Below, one piece after another: positions 8,881-16,283 of a stretch of 64,000 bases of DNA. Position 1 is the stretch's first letter; the number at the start of each line of letters is the position of its first letter. The translations under genes and the position numbers were made by a program. Origin of the DNA: CAZIOH01 sp964540815 (GTDB taxonomy: Bacteria; Myxococcota_A; Polyangia; Fen-1088); contig CAZIOH010000005.1 in the NCBI GenBank assembly GCA_964540815.1, forward strand, positions 1 to 64,000, in the 5' to 3' direction. Under the pieces are notes generated by a model. It saw only the letters and a program-made list of their open reading frames with translations, was not told where the DNA came from and ran no database searches.

Positions 8881-9375
8881 CTAGGATCTGGGTTGGGCGT
8901 CCGGAACGGACGTCAATGCTTGCGACAGTCTCCGACCGAGGGCGTTCAGAACCTTCTGGTGGCTGGGGAGGATTCGGGGCATGTCGAGACAGGTCGACAC
9001 CACCTCGGTCGCAGTGACGACCGCACGGTATGGGACACATCGCTCCGATTCAACAGTCACCCGCACTTCATGATTGGCTCCCACGTCCGCGACCTTCACG
9101 TGAAAACGGAGAAAGACGCTGGTCTCGTCCTCGAGATCGTCCGTCTCGCGGTAGCGGTACCCCGTGTCCTCCCAATAGGTCGTGATTTCAGCGTTCTTCC
9201 GATCGACCTGGCTGACCCGGTGACCGCTCTTGACGAGAGTCCGGGCGAGGAGATCGATCGCGCCATCACTGGGAGGCGGCACGCTGAACACGTACGGCCG
9301 AGAGGGGTGGGCACAGCCCGAGCCAACGATGAGACCAAGAACCAGGGATGGCAAAAGCGCTCGAGCATTGCTCAT
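8881..9375 (-). CDS. small lipoprotein of unknown function
   Basis: A 164-residue lipoprotein: signal sequence residues 1-20 and a lipobox ending VGSGC (Cys21), then a roughly 140-residue domain with two Cys (ESERCVPY, VVSTCLDM) and an LARTLVKSGHRV helix that resembles small periplasmic sensor or assembly lipoproteins, though I cannot name the family. ATG 9375 has AGGAGAGG five bases upstream. The sigma54-like promoter at 9389-9404 would start RNA three bases before this ATG and exclude that ribosome site, so either the transcript is leaderless or a second promoter exists. First gene of a lipoprotein-lipoprotein-ClC unit. Confidence 0.72.
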   Translation of the reverse strand: MSNARALLPSLVLGLIVGSGCAHPSRPYVFSVPPPSDGAIDLLARTLVKSGHRVSQVDRKNAEITTYWEDTGYRYRETDDLEDETSVFLRFHVKVADVGANHEVRVTVESERCVPYRAVVTATEVVSTCLDMPRILPSHQKVLNALGRRLSQALTSVPDAQPRS

Positions 9376-9388
9376 GAACGCCTCTCCT

Positions 9389-9404
9389 AGCAGCGTCCAT
9401 GCCA
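9389..9404 (-). promoter_or_regulatory. sigma54 (-24/-12)-like promoter for the lipoprotein/ClC unit
   Basis: On the minus strand TGGCATG-GACG-CTGCT fits the sigma54 consensus with GG and GC 10 bases apart. The palindrome pair at 9468-9502 lies upstream, with the near dyad centred 71 bases from GG, exactly one helical turn further than in the efflux promoter. The very short distance to the annotated ATG is the main doubt. Confidence 0.55.
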
Positions 9405-9467
9405 GGGCCTTTGAGCGGCGAATCAGCGGATCGACGGTGGTTCTTCATCGAAGCCCGACGGCAAACT

Positions 9468-9502
9468 GGGAAATTTTCCCTATCGCCGCGGGAAAAACTC
9501 CC
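9468..9502. promoter_or_regulatory. second tandem palindrome pair (same regulator site)
   Basis: GGGAAATTTTCCC (9468-9480, perfect apart from its centre) and GGGAAAAACTCCC (9490-9502) are 22 bp centre to centre with a 9-base spacer. Spacer length and dyad sequences match the pair at 4057-4091. Such a match between two promoters 5 kb apart strongly suggests one DNA-binding protein. Confidence 0.65.
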
Positions 9503-9907
9503 TGATGAGACCACGCGCGCATCGACCGGCGCGACGAGCAGCCTGGGCGTCGCAGCTCGTCAAGAACCCGCTATCGGCTCTGACGTCGCGGAATCCCCCT
9601 GTCGTCCCCCGTCGTCAAGCAGGGGCGCCTCGAGGGCTGCCTCAAGACCGCCTGTCCTCCCACGCGAAGATGAGGACGACACCTCTGCTGAGCAGATCAG
9701 AGGGCGTGGCCAGGCAGGTCGGCGCCCGGGTAGATTGCGCGAGTTGGTGTGCGTGGCACAGGTCGGCTCTCCGTTCGCCTCTGGTCGAGGCGTAATCGTG
9801 AGGGCGATCGGTCAGCGGCCGCGGTTGCCGGAAGCTCATCGAATGGCTTGAATCGTGCAGGCGAGGCGTGGGTCTGATGGTGTCGTGAATTCCCTACAGG
9901 AGGCGCG
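9503..9907. other. intergenic stretch, nothing recognised beyond the HAF-gene ribosome site
   Basis: Apart from AGGAGG at about 9898-9903 before the next gene, I find no conserved protein, RNA gene or clear hairpin here. Open frames crossing it have no recognisable domain and are Arg/Pro/Ser-rich, as expected for noncoding high-GC DNA. Confidence 0.5.
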
Positions 9908-11419
9908 ATGGACGGGTTGCGGAGATTTTCGAGGCTCCTCGGCAGCGAACCTTGCCCCGACCGGTGGTGTCTGCGTGCGGGCGACGAGGTCAGTCTGACG
10001 TCCGGTTTGTTCATATGTGCCGGGCCTGATCCTCGCCTGCTCCTGCTGGGGGCGGTGCTCGGGCTCGCCTCGTGCGGGGGCAACGGACTGGCGCCGCCTG
10101 ATGACGAACCGGGGGCGGCCGTGTTGACTCTCTCCAGCGTCCCGCCTGACGTGATGTGCCTGCAGGTGACCGCCGTGGGGTCGCGCCAGGTCATGAAGCG
10201 GTTCGACCTTCAGGTCGGCGGCAGCCCCTCGCTGGAAATGGGGGGCCTTCCGTTAGGGGACGTTCAGTTCAGCAGCACCGCCTTCGCCGAGGCCTGCGGT
10301 GGCACGACGTCGACGGAGACCTGGTTCAGCGATCCGACGCCCGTGGTCACCGCCAAGGGGATCGTGTCCCACGTCGTGCTGACCATGCGCCGAAATGGGC
10401 GGAGCGCCATCTCGATTGACTTCGAAGACTGTGCCGGCGCCTTCGTCGACCTCGTCAACAGCCGCAGCGTCGATCAGGTCGAACCCATGGACATGAACGA
10501 CCTTGGTCAGGTTGTCGGATATGTCGGTAGGCCTGAAGGAACGACGGCATTTCTTTGGCAAGGGGGCGTATCGGAACAATCGGCGCGGCCAGTACGGTCA
10601 GCGATGTCGAGGGAATCAACAACCGAGGCCAGGTGGTGGGCAAAGGGGGTGGGTGGCGGCTTTCTTTGGGACTCCGGGCAAGGAATCCTTTACGACGTCG
10701 GGAACCTTGGCGGCGGCATGAGCTGGGCCCGGGCCATGAACGAGTCCGGTCAAGTGGTCGGCGAGAGCCTCACGTCGAGTGGGGAGATCCACGCCTTCAC
10801 CTGGCGCCCCGGAGAAGCCATCGTTGATCTCGGTAGTCTCGGTGGATCCACGAGCGGGGCACTCGTCGTGAATTCCGGAGGACAGGTGGCTGGCGAAAGC
10901 AGGACTGAGTCCGGTGAGAATCACCCCGTCCGCTGGGAAGAAACGGGAGCTGCGCAAGATCTCGGCACGCTCGGCGGTACATGGGGCACGTCCGTGGCGA
11001 TCAACGCCGCCGGCCAGGTCACGGGGGTGAGCTCGATCGCGAACGATCAGCAGATGCACGCCTTTCTGTGGACGGCGGGCAGCATGCGCGATCTCGGGAC
11101 GCTGGGAGGGGACTGGAGCTCGCCCACCGCGATCAACGCCGCCGGCCAGGTGGTGGGCCAGAGCAACCTCGGGCCCTCCGGGCCGCAGCACGCCGTGCTC
11201 TGGGACGAGAGCGGCATCCACGATCTCGGGACCTTCGGCGGTGACTCGAGTAGCCCGGGAGGGTTTCGTCGGGCCATCAGCGACGAAGGGGAGATCGTGG
11301 GCGCCGCCGAGACCGCCGGATCATCTATGGGTCTTGGGCGGGGTCCAGAAACACCGCCATCCCGGGTCGTCCGAAGCCCTGTGCGGGAACGTCCGGATCG
11401 ACCCGGGGGAGCAGTGTGA
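9908..11419 (+). CDS. HAF-repeat surface lipoprotein (frameshifted)
   Basis: A secreted protein with a lipobox LGLASC (Cys52 from this ATG; a TTG at 10007 would give a more usual signal length). After a Cys-containing N-terminal domain come HAF (extracellular) repeats of the pattern HAFLW-x-DLGTLGG-x-INAAGQVVG between about 10485 and 11300. ATG 9908 has AGGAGG four bases upstream. One repeat (about 10563-10660) is out of frame and its consensus sequence is readable in another frame between two G runs, so a -1/+1 pair of indels is likely. The 3' end also shifts frame near 11320-11350 into the Cys-rich repeats at 11325-11864; both were probably one gene of about 650 codons. Confidence 0.72.
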   Translation: MDGLRRFSRLLGSEPCPDRWCLRAGDEVSLTSGLFICAGPDPRLLLLGAVLGLASCGGNGLAPPDDEPGAAVLTLSSVPPDVMCLQVTAVGSRQVMKRFDLQVGGSPSLEMGGLPLGDVQFSSTAFAEACGGTTSTETWFSDPTPVVTAKGIVSHVVLTMRRNGRSAISIDFEDCAGAFVDLVNSRSVDQVEPMDMNDLGQVVGYVGRPEGTTAFLWQGGVSEQSARPVRSAMSRESTTEARWWAKGVGGGFLWDSGQGILYDVGNLGGGMSWARAMNESGQVVGESLTSSGEIHAFTWRPGEAIVDLGSLGGSTSGALVVNSGGQVAGESRTESGENHPVRWEETGAAQDLGTLGGTWGTSVAINAAGQVTGVSSIANDQQMHAFLWTAGSMRDLGTLGGDWSSPTAINAAGQVVGQSNLGPSGPQHAVLWDESGIHDLGTFGGDSSSPGGFRRAISDEGEIVGAAETAGSSMGLGRGPETPPSRVVRSPVRERPDRPGGAV

Positions 11420-11864
11420 TGCCCCCGATGGCGTCACCTGCACCGCGAATTGCCTCCGGGTCCCTGGCTGCGGAGACGGAGTCATCGCGGCGGGCGAGCA
11501 ATGCGACCCCCCGGACAACTACACCTGTGGCGCCACGTGCCAGATCCTCCCCCTTTGCGGCAACCACCGGATCGATCCGGGAGAGCAGTGTGACCCTCCC
11601 TGGGCTGGCTCGATCAATTCTTGCAGCGATCATTGCCAGATCCCGACCTGTGGCAACGGCAGGATAGACCCTGGCGAGAACTGCGAGCCACCTTCGTTCT
11701 CATGGACCCCTGGACACGGGAGCTCGCTCTACTGCGGTCCAGATTGCAAGTCACGAGACGCCTGTGAGGAGTGCCACAGTCGTTGCGGCACGGATCCGAT
11801 CTGCATTTGTGGCACGTGCTCGGTGGGACCCTACAACCCCTGCCTCGCGTGCCCGCTCAAGTGA
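11241..11864 (+). CDS. myxobacterial Cys-rich (DUF4215-type) repeat region, probably the 3' part of the HAF gene
   Basis: From about 11371 this frame encodes four tandem repeats of the type CGNxRIDPGEQCDPPxxxxC (at roughly 11371, 11467, 11554 and 11647) and a final Cys-rich tail (CHSRCGTDPICICGTC). Such disulfide-rich repeats are typical of secreted myxobacterial proteins. The frame opens at 11241, but residues before about 11325 lie inside the HAF coding frame and are unlikely to be translated. The sequence before the repeats (HLWVLGG) looks like a HAF repeat end, which supports a single HAF-DUF4215 protein broken by one frameshift, either real or a sequencing error. Confidence 0.6.
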   Translation: MTRVAREGFVGPSATKGRSWAPPRPPDHLWVLGGVQKHRHPGSSEALCGNVRIDPGEQCDAPDGVTCTANCLRVPGCGDGVIAAGEQCDPPDNYTCGATCQILPLCGNHRIDPGEQCDPPWAGSINSCSDHCQIPTCGNGRIDPGENCEPPSFSWTPGHGSSLYCGPDCKSRDACEECHSRCGTDPICICGTCSVGPYNPCLACPLK

Positions 11865-11906
11865 GCCGCCGCGGCACTCGATCCTCGCGGGCAACACGAC
11901 GGCGAA

Positions 11907-13079
11907 TCAATTCACCAGGTCGTGTATCACCGTGTTCCAGGTGTCGGCCATCTTCTGGAAGCCGGCGATGTTCGGGTGAAGGCGGTCGTACATCAACGTG
12001 CTTCTATACGCCTGGTCGGAAACGAACGCGTTGTACATATCCACGATGGCCACGTGTTTGCCGGCGTCGGCGCGGGCCTTGACGACCGCCGGGATCGCGG
12101 CGTTGTACGCCTGTATCCGAGCATTGAGCGGGTCTTGCATGGTCGGCGTTATCTGCGCAACGACGATCAGGGTGTGCGCATCGAGGGCGATGATCGCGTC
12201 GATGAGGGCGCCGAGGCGGGTCGGGACATTCGGCAAATCGATGCTGTTGTCTACGTCGTTCGTGCCGATCATGAGCAGCACGATATCCGGGTGGTACGCC
12301 GGGATGCTGGTCTTCACGAAGGGTGAGATGCCCTTGTGAGCGGGGGCGGGCAACGGTTCATCGTCGATCGTGTAGGCACTGTGTCCCTCGTGGTGCTGGG
12401 GAAACGGAACGCCGTCGACCATCGCGGGACCGTTGACGGCGCTACCCACGAACGTCAGGTGCTTGCCTTCCTGATGCGAGCGCTGAAACAGCGGAATGCG
12501 ATAGCCGCCTCTTTGTGCCAGGTACCCGTCCGTGATCGAATCGCCGAAGGGCATGATCTTGCAATCCGTTGGCGCCGGTGGGCACGGGTCATAGCTCGTA
12601 CCAGACCCGCTCCCGCCACCACCTCCGCCGGGATTGTCGCCCCTCGCTCCTGCACGGTCACCCGTTCCCATGCCGCCCGCGTCGCCGCCGCCGCCGGTCC
12701 TCGACCCTCCGGCGCCGATGGTACCCATGCCCCCGGCCGCCGCTCCCATGCCTCCGCTACCCATCCCAGCTGTTGCAGTTCGGCCCCCCGTCGAGGTGCC
12801 GCCAGTCTCGCTGGCGCCGCCGCTCGCCGCCGCGACGTTCCCCCCTCGAGCACCGCCGGCCGCGCCAGCCTGGCCGCTCACCGAAGAGCCGCCCGTACCG
12901 ACGACCGAGATGCCGGCGCCGCCCCCCTGGCCGCTCATTCCCGCTCCGTCTTCGAGCGGGTCCGGGCCGCCGCCGGACTTGGACGTGGCGCTGCAGGCAA
13001 TGACGAACAGCACTGGGATCGCGAAGCAGGCGACCGCCCCCCATGCAGAATCATGCCGCGGGAGAACTGGATTGTTCAT
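11907..13079 (-). CDS. SGNH/GDSL-type hydrolase lipoprotein with Gly/Ser linker
   Basis: A secreted esterase-like lipoprotein of 390 residues. The signal peptide ends in FVIAC (Cys29), followed by a roughly 130-residue Gly/Ser/Thr/Ala-rich linker (34-163) and an SGNH hydrolase domain. Block I is PFGDSITDG with nucleophile Ser181, block III is MIGTNDVD with the oxyanion Asn, and block V is YDRLHPN with the catalytic Asp/His. This fits rhamnogalacturonan-acetylesterase-like or cellulose-binding SGNH enzymes acting on polysaccharide esters. ATG 13079 is chosen because it gives a compact signal peptide; the open frame continues upstream without signal-like sequence. It is convergent with the HAF gene. 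Confidence 0.9.
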   Translation of the reverse strand: MNNPVLPRHDSAWGAVACFAIPVLFVIACSATSKSGGGPDPLEDGAGMSGQGGGAGISVVGTGGSSVSGQAGAAGGARGGNVAAASGGASETGGTSTGGRTATAGMGSGGMGAAAGGMGTIGAGGSRTGGGGDAGGMGTGDRAGARGDNPGGGGGGSGSGTSYDPCPPAPTDCKIMPFGDSITDGYLAQRGGYRIPLFQRSHQEGKHLTFVGSAVNGPAMVDGVPFPQHHEGHSAYTIDDEPLPAPAHKGISPFVKTSIPAYHPDIVLLMIGTNDVDNSIDLPNVPTRLGALIDAIIALDAHTLIVVAQITPTMQDPLNARIQAYNAAIPAVVKARADAGKHVAIVDMYNAFVSDQAYRSTLMYDRLHPNIAGFQKMADTWNTVIHDLVN

Positions 13080-13229
13080 TCTTGGTCCAGGAGGTACGAG
13101 AAGTCCGATACCGTCAGCGCGGGCTGGGGGAGCTCGCAGGAGCTTAGAACAAACGAAGACACGATCGCACAAGCCATTGTGCACCTGCGCAATTCCCGAA
13201 AGGCTCCCGACAGGGAGCCGAGACGGTCC

Positions 13230-14252
13230 CTACGGGCAGTCCACGGTCAAGGTGACACCCCGCGACCTCAACGTCTCGATGTTCTGCGCCTGCGCCGTGC
13301 AGTCGATCGGGTTGGCCCCGAGCGCGATCGTGGGCTGGTCAAAGAGGGAGATGTTGGCGACCAACGGGGAGAGATCCGTGATCTGATTGCCGGTCAAGTC
13401 CAGACTCTGGAGACCCACAAGTGACGACAGCGAGGAGATATCTCGAATCTGATTCGAGTTGAGATCGACCACCGTCAGCAGGCTCAAGGGCGCGAGAGGG
13501 GCGGTGTCGATGAGCCCCGCCCCCGGGAGGCGCAGCTCGGTCAGACCGGTCAATTCAGAGAGCGCGGCCCGGGCCTCGGCGGTCGAGAAGTCGGAGCGTA
13601 TCAGATTGAGCACCTTCAATGAAGGAAGTGCCGACAACACGGCCGCCGTGTTCGAATGCAGGTCCCCGCGAAATTCCGTCACCTGAGGTAGGAGCGGAAC
13701 GTTGGTCTCCCACGCTTCCAGCAGCCTGAGGACCTTGAGGTTTGGAAGGCGCGAGAGAGGCGCGAGGTCGACGAAGTACGCCTCGAAATAGAGCGTGCGC
13801 AGGTTCGAAAGACACTCGACGCCGGTGAGCGACGTGACTGGACCGACGTAGCCGGGGGGAGGATCAATCGGGGTGCCGGCGGGCTCGACCATGAATAGAT
13901 CGGTGAGGCCAGCGAGGTTGGTCGGATGGATCGGCCCGTTCGGAACATTGATGGCAGCGCGCACCCATGATTCGACATAGGGGTCCGCGATCGTCAACGG
14001 GTCAGTGCACGCCGTCGTGCCGACCGTCCCGATCGCACCTGGACTGGTAGTGCCCGTGATTCCGCCAATCGCGGAACCTTTTGTGCCGCCATTGGCCGCC
14101 TTACCGGGGACGCCACCCGTCCCCTGACTGTCCGCACTGCCCGACGATGCCTCTGGCGTGTCGGCCCCCGAGCGGGCACCACAGCCCGCTGCAAGCAACG
14201 TTGCGATCGGGATCAACGGCCACGAGCCACGGAGCGCAGGGTATTGATTCAT
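13230..14252 (-). CDS. leucine-rich-repeat lipoprotein (internalin-like)
   Basis: A 340-residue lipoprotein: signal with lipobox LLAAGC (Cys24), a short Gly/Thr-rich linker (about 30-80), then LRRs of the internalin type from about residue 130 to 330 (SNLRTLYFEAYFVDLAPLS, PSLKVLNLIRSDFS, SLLTVVDLNSNQIRDISSL, VGLQSLDLTGNQITDLSPL). These form a curved binding surface; the ligand is unknown. The ATG at 14252 gives an ideal lipoprotein signal, whereas the frame upstream to 14483 is not signal-like. It lies in a row of surface lipoproteins with similar linkers. Confidence 0.85.
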   Translation of the reverse strand: MNQYPALRGSWPLIPIATLLAAGCGARSGADTPEASSGSADSQGTGGVPGKAANGGTKGSAIGGITGTTSPGAIGTVGTTACTDPLTIADPYVESWVRAAINVPNGPIHPTNLAGLTDLFMVEPAGTPIDPPPGYVGPVTSLTGVECLSNLRTLYFEAYFVDLAPLSRLPNLKVLRLLEAWETNVPLLPQVTEFRGDLHSNTAAVLSALPSLKVLNLIRSDFSTAEARAALSELTGLTELRLPGAGLIDTAPLAPLSLLTVVDLNSNQIRDISSLSSLVGLQSLDLTGNQITDLSPLVANISLFDQPTIALGANPIDCTAQAQNIETLRSRGVTLTVDCP

Positions 14253-14337
14253 GGGTTGTTCTCGCTGACGCCAGGGGAGACGGACAAAAAGCCCATCCAG
14301 GCCGTCGGGATCGCCGACAGGAAAACGGGCATGAAAC

Positions 14338-14354
14338 CCCCGAGACCACCGGGG
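14338..14354 (-). terminator. possible weak intrinsic terminator
   Basis: CCCCG and CGGGG arms (14338-14342 and 14350-14354) with a 7-base loop are followed on the minus strand by GTTTC. It lies 120 bp after the stop of the lipoprotein gene at 14474. The stem is short and the T run weak. Confidence 0.3.
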
Positions 14355-14473
14355 ACCGAGGAATCTCTCGATCGTCAATGCTACAACGCCCCAGGCGGAA
14401 TTGCTTCTCCTCCAGCAGGAAAATACCGAACCGACCTTCGCAACGGAGCCCGTCCTGGCACTTGCGCAAAGCG

Positions 14474-15711
14474 CTAGTTGCACCCCAGCCGCGTGGGGCC
14501 GATGGCGTAGTCGTCGAGGTACAGGTCGCCGGTCGTCGTTCCCGCGTTGTAATGTTCATAGCCGATGCGCATTTCCCCGATGGCCGCGATCGCCGTTCCG
14601 GTGTCGGTGGCCAGCAACGTGCCGTCCATGTACAAGGCGACGCTGCCGGTACCGCCGATGCCGCTGATCTCCCATTCGAAGCAGTGCCATGCGCCCCTGG
14701 GTAGAACCATGTTCGCGCTTGGCCCGGTGTCGGGCGGGTCGACGTTGATCGCGATCTGGCCGCTCTGGGTGTTGAGCGGACGGACGCCCGTGGCCGAGTG
14801 CCCCGTGAAGCCCGCGGGCTCGGCCTCGATGTAGACGACGTGCGGATCAGGGCCGATCCCATTGCCCGTTTCGGTGTTCGGGTACATCCAAACTCGGCCC
14901 CAGACGGTGCCCTTCGCCGTAACACCCATCTTCTCATCAATGAACGTCGTGCCGGTCGGCGGGGTGAAGGTCAAGTGCACCGAGTTCGAGCCGGAGTGGG
15001 ACTTGGTCGACACGATGGTGACGGTATTTGCGGCGACCGAATTGTCGATCGTCCATGCCGATCCCAGCGTCGTGCCGCTTTCGAAGCCGTCGCAGAACAC
15101 CGCTGCGGTGGGGCAGCCTGCACCACCTTCGCCGGAAGCTGAATCGCCCGACCCGCCTGCGCCGCTGGCGGCCCCGCCTTCGCCGCTTGCGCCAGCGCCG
15201 TCCATCGTCCTTCCGCCGCTCGAGCCGCTGGACCCACCCGTGATGACGACGCCACCATTCCCGCCCGACGAGCTGCTGCTGGCGCCGCCGCTGCTGCTGG
15301 CGCCGCCGCTGCTGCTGCCCGTTCCGACGTTGCCGCCGCTGCCGCTGCCCGCTCCGACGTTGCCGNNNNNNNNNNNNNNNNNNNNNNNNNNNNNNNNNNN
15401 NNNNNNNNNNNNNNNNNNNNNNNNNNNNNNNNNNNNNNNNNNNNNNNNNNNNNNNNNNNNNNNNNGCTGCTGCCCGTTCCGACGTTGCCGCCGCTGCCGC
15501 TGCCCGCTCCGACGTTGCCGCCGCTGCTCGAAGACGGACCAACTTGCGGCATCGTCACAGCGCCACCGCTCGACGAACCGCTTTGCGCCACCGCGCCGGC
15601 GTCCGGTGCGGGTGATGACGCGGTGCTACTGCAGGCTACTAACGCAATGCAGAGCAAGCCGCTGGCACTTCTTACCCCGGGCCCGCGTGTGCGGGGGGAC
15701 ACAATGGTCAT
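14474..15711 (-). CDS. jelly-roll-type secreted lipoprotein with repetitive linker (interrupted by assembly gap)
   Basis: The N-terminus starts at ATG 15711 with GAGGAGG upstream and has a lipobox ALVAC (Cys27). A linker of SGSGGNVGxG repeats runs into a 100-N gap and continues on its far side in the same repeat. The C-terminal 210 residues begin CPTAAVFCDGFESG and end DDYAIGPTRLGC. This FCDGFE start and YLDDYAIG end are seen in concanavalin/jelly-roll (polysaccharide-lyase or Cip1-like) domains that bind or cleave glycans. Frame continuity across the gap cannot be judged because its size is arbitrary. Domain identity is moderately sure, catalysis unknown. Confidence 0.75.
15301..15535. repeat. 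low-complexity tandem repeat coding for the Gly/Ser/Asn/Val linker
   Basis: A unit of about 18-21 bases (GCCGCTGCCGCTCCGACGTT-like variants, read as SGSGGNVGxG on the minus strand) repeats on both sides of the N gap. The same phrase ends the left flank and starts the right flank, so the assembler probably failed on copy number. Confidence 0.75.
15366..15465. other. assembly gap of 100 N
   Basis: Exactly 100 unknown bases, the conventional placeholder for a gap of unknown length, inside the repetitive linker of the jelly-roll lipoprotein. Confidence 0.99.
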
Positions 15712-15795
15712 CCGTCCTCCTCGATTGATGTTGGCGCAGGGGCGCCTTGGCTGACAGTGTCTCGGGCTTGAATGGAGGTCCATGTGTGATGTAAA

Positions 15796-16272
15796 TCACG
15801 AACGTGGGTGATCGGCGGGCGGTCTGAAACCCACGTGGGATGGATATGCCTCCCGGAGTCCGCCGTCCCGGCCATTCCACCACCCCCGCCGAGAGCGACG
15901 AAGAGGGCAACGGTATCCTGAATCCGCTGTGCCTCGGCTTTGAACGTACCCGAGGTTGGTTTGGAGGAATTGCTCGTCCACCGTCAACACCTGCAGGTAG
16001 CTGGCGAGCCCCGATTGGTTGCTGAGCCGGATGAGATCGAGGGCCTCGCTGGCGAACCTGACGGCGTCCGCCTCCGCGGCCAACTCTGCGGCGTCGTGAT
16101 CGAGCGCTCGCAGGAGGTCCGCCACCTGAACCAGCGCCGCCAGGACGGTCTGGCGGTAGCTGGCGAGCGCCTGATCCCGCGCCGCCTCGGCTGCCCGATG
16201 CTGCAATTCCTGCGTGGTTTCGACTGCACTCGCCCGCCGACGCGACGATGCACCTTGGCGCTCGAAATGCAT
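15796..16272 (-). pseudogene. remnant of an RND outer membrane factor (NodT-type)
   Basis: About 120 residues of the C-terminal half of an outer-membrane efflux lipoprotein remain (QALASYRQTVLAALVQVADLLRAL, then NQSGLASYLQVLTVDEQFLQTNLGYVQ landmarks). The N-terminal two thirds are missing; the 5' end abuts the divergent PEP synthase start. After GYVQ the frame becomes nonsense (SRGTADSGYRCPLRR), while the expected QDTVALFVALGGGW-like ending is partly legible in another frame. No pump or adaptor gene adjoins it, so it is a decaying fragment. Confidence 0.7.
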
Positions 16273-16283
16273 GACCTCCTGGC

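Noticed and set aside
9399..9851. Open frame of 150 codons downstream of the palindromes
   Set aside because: Its sequence is Arg/Ser/Pro-rich with no homology signal, and it starts within the promoter region of the minus-strand lipoprotein gene.
12609..12990. Dense short repeats that might suggest a CRISPR or regulatory array
   Set aside because: They are degenerate codon repeats of the Gly/Ser/Thr linker in the SGNH lipoprotein; there are no regular repeats with unique spacers.
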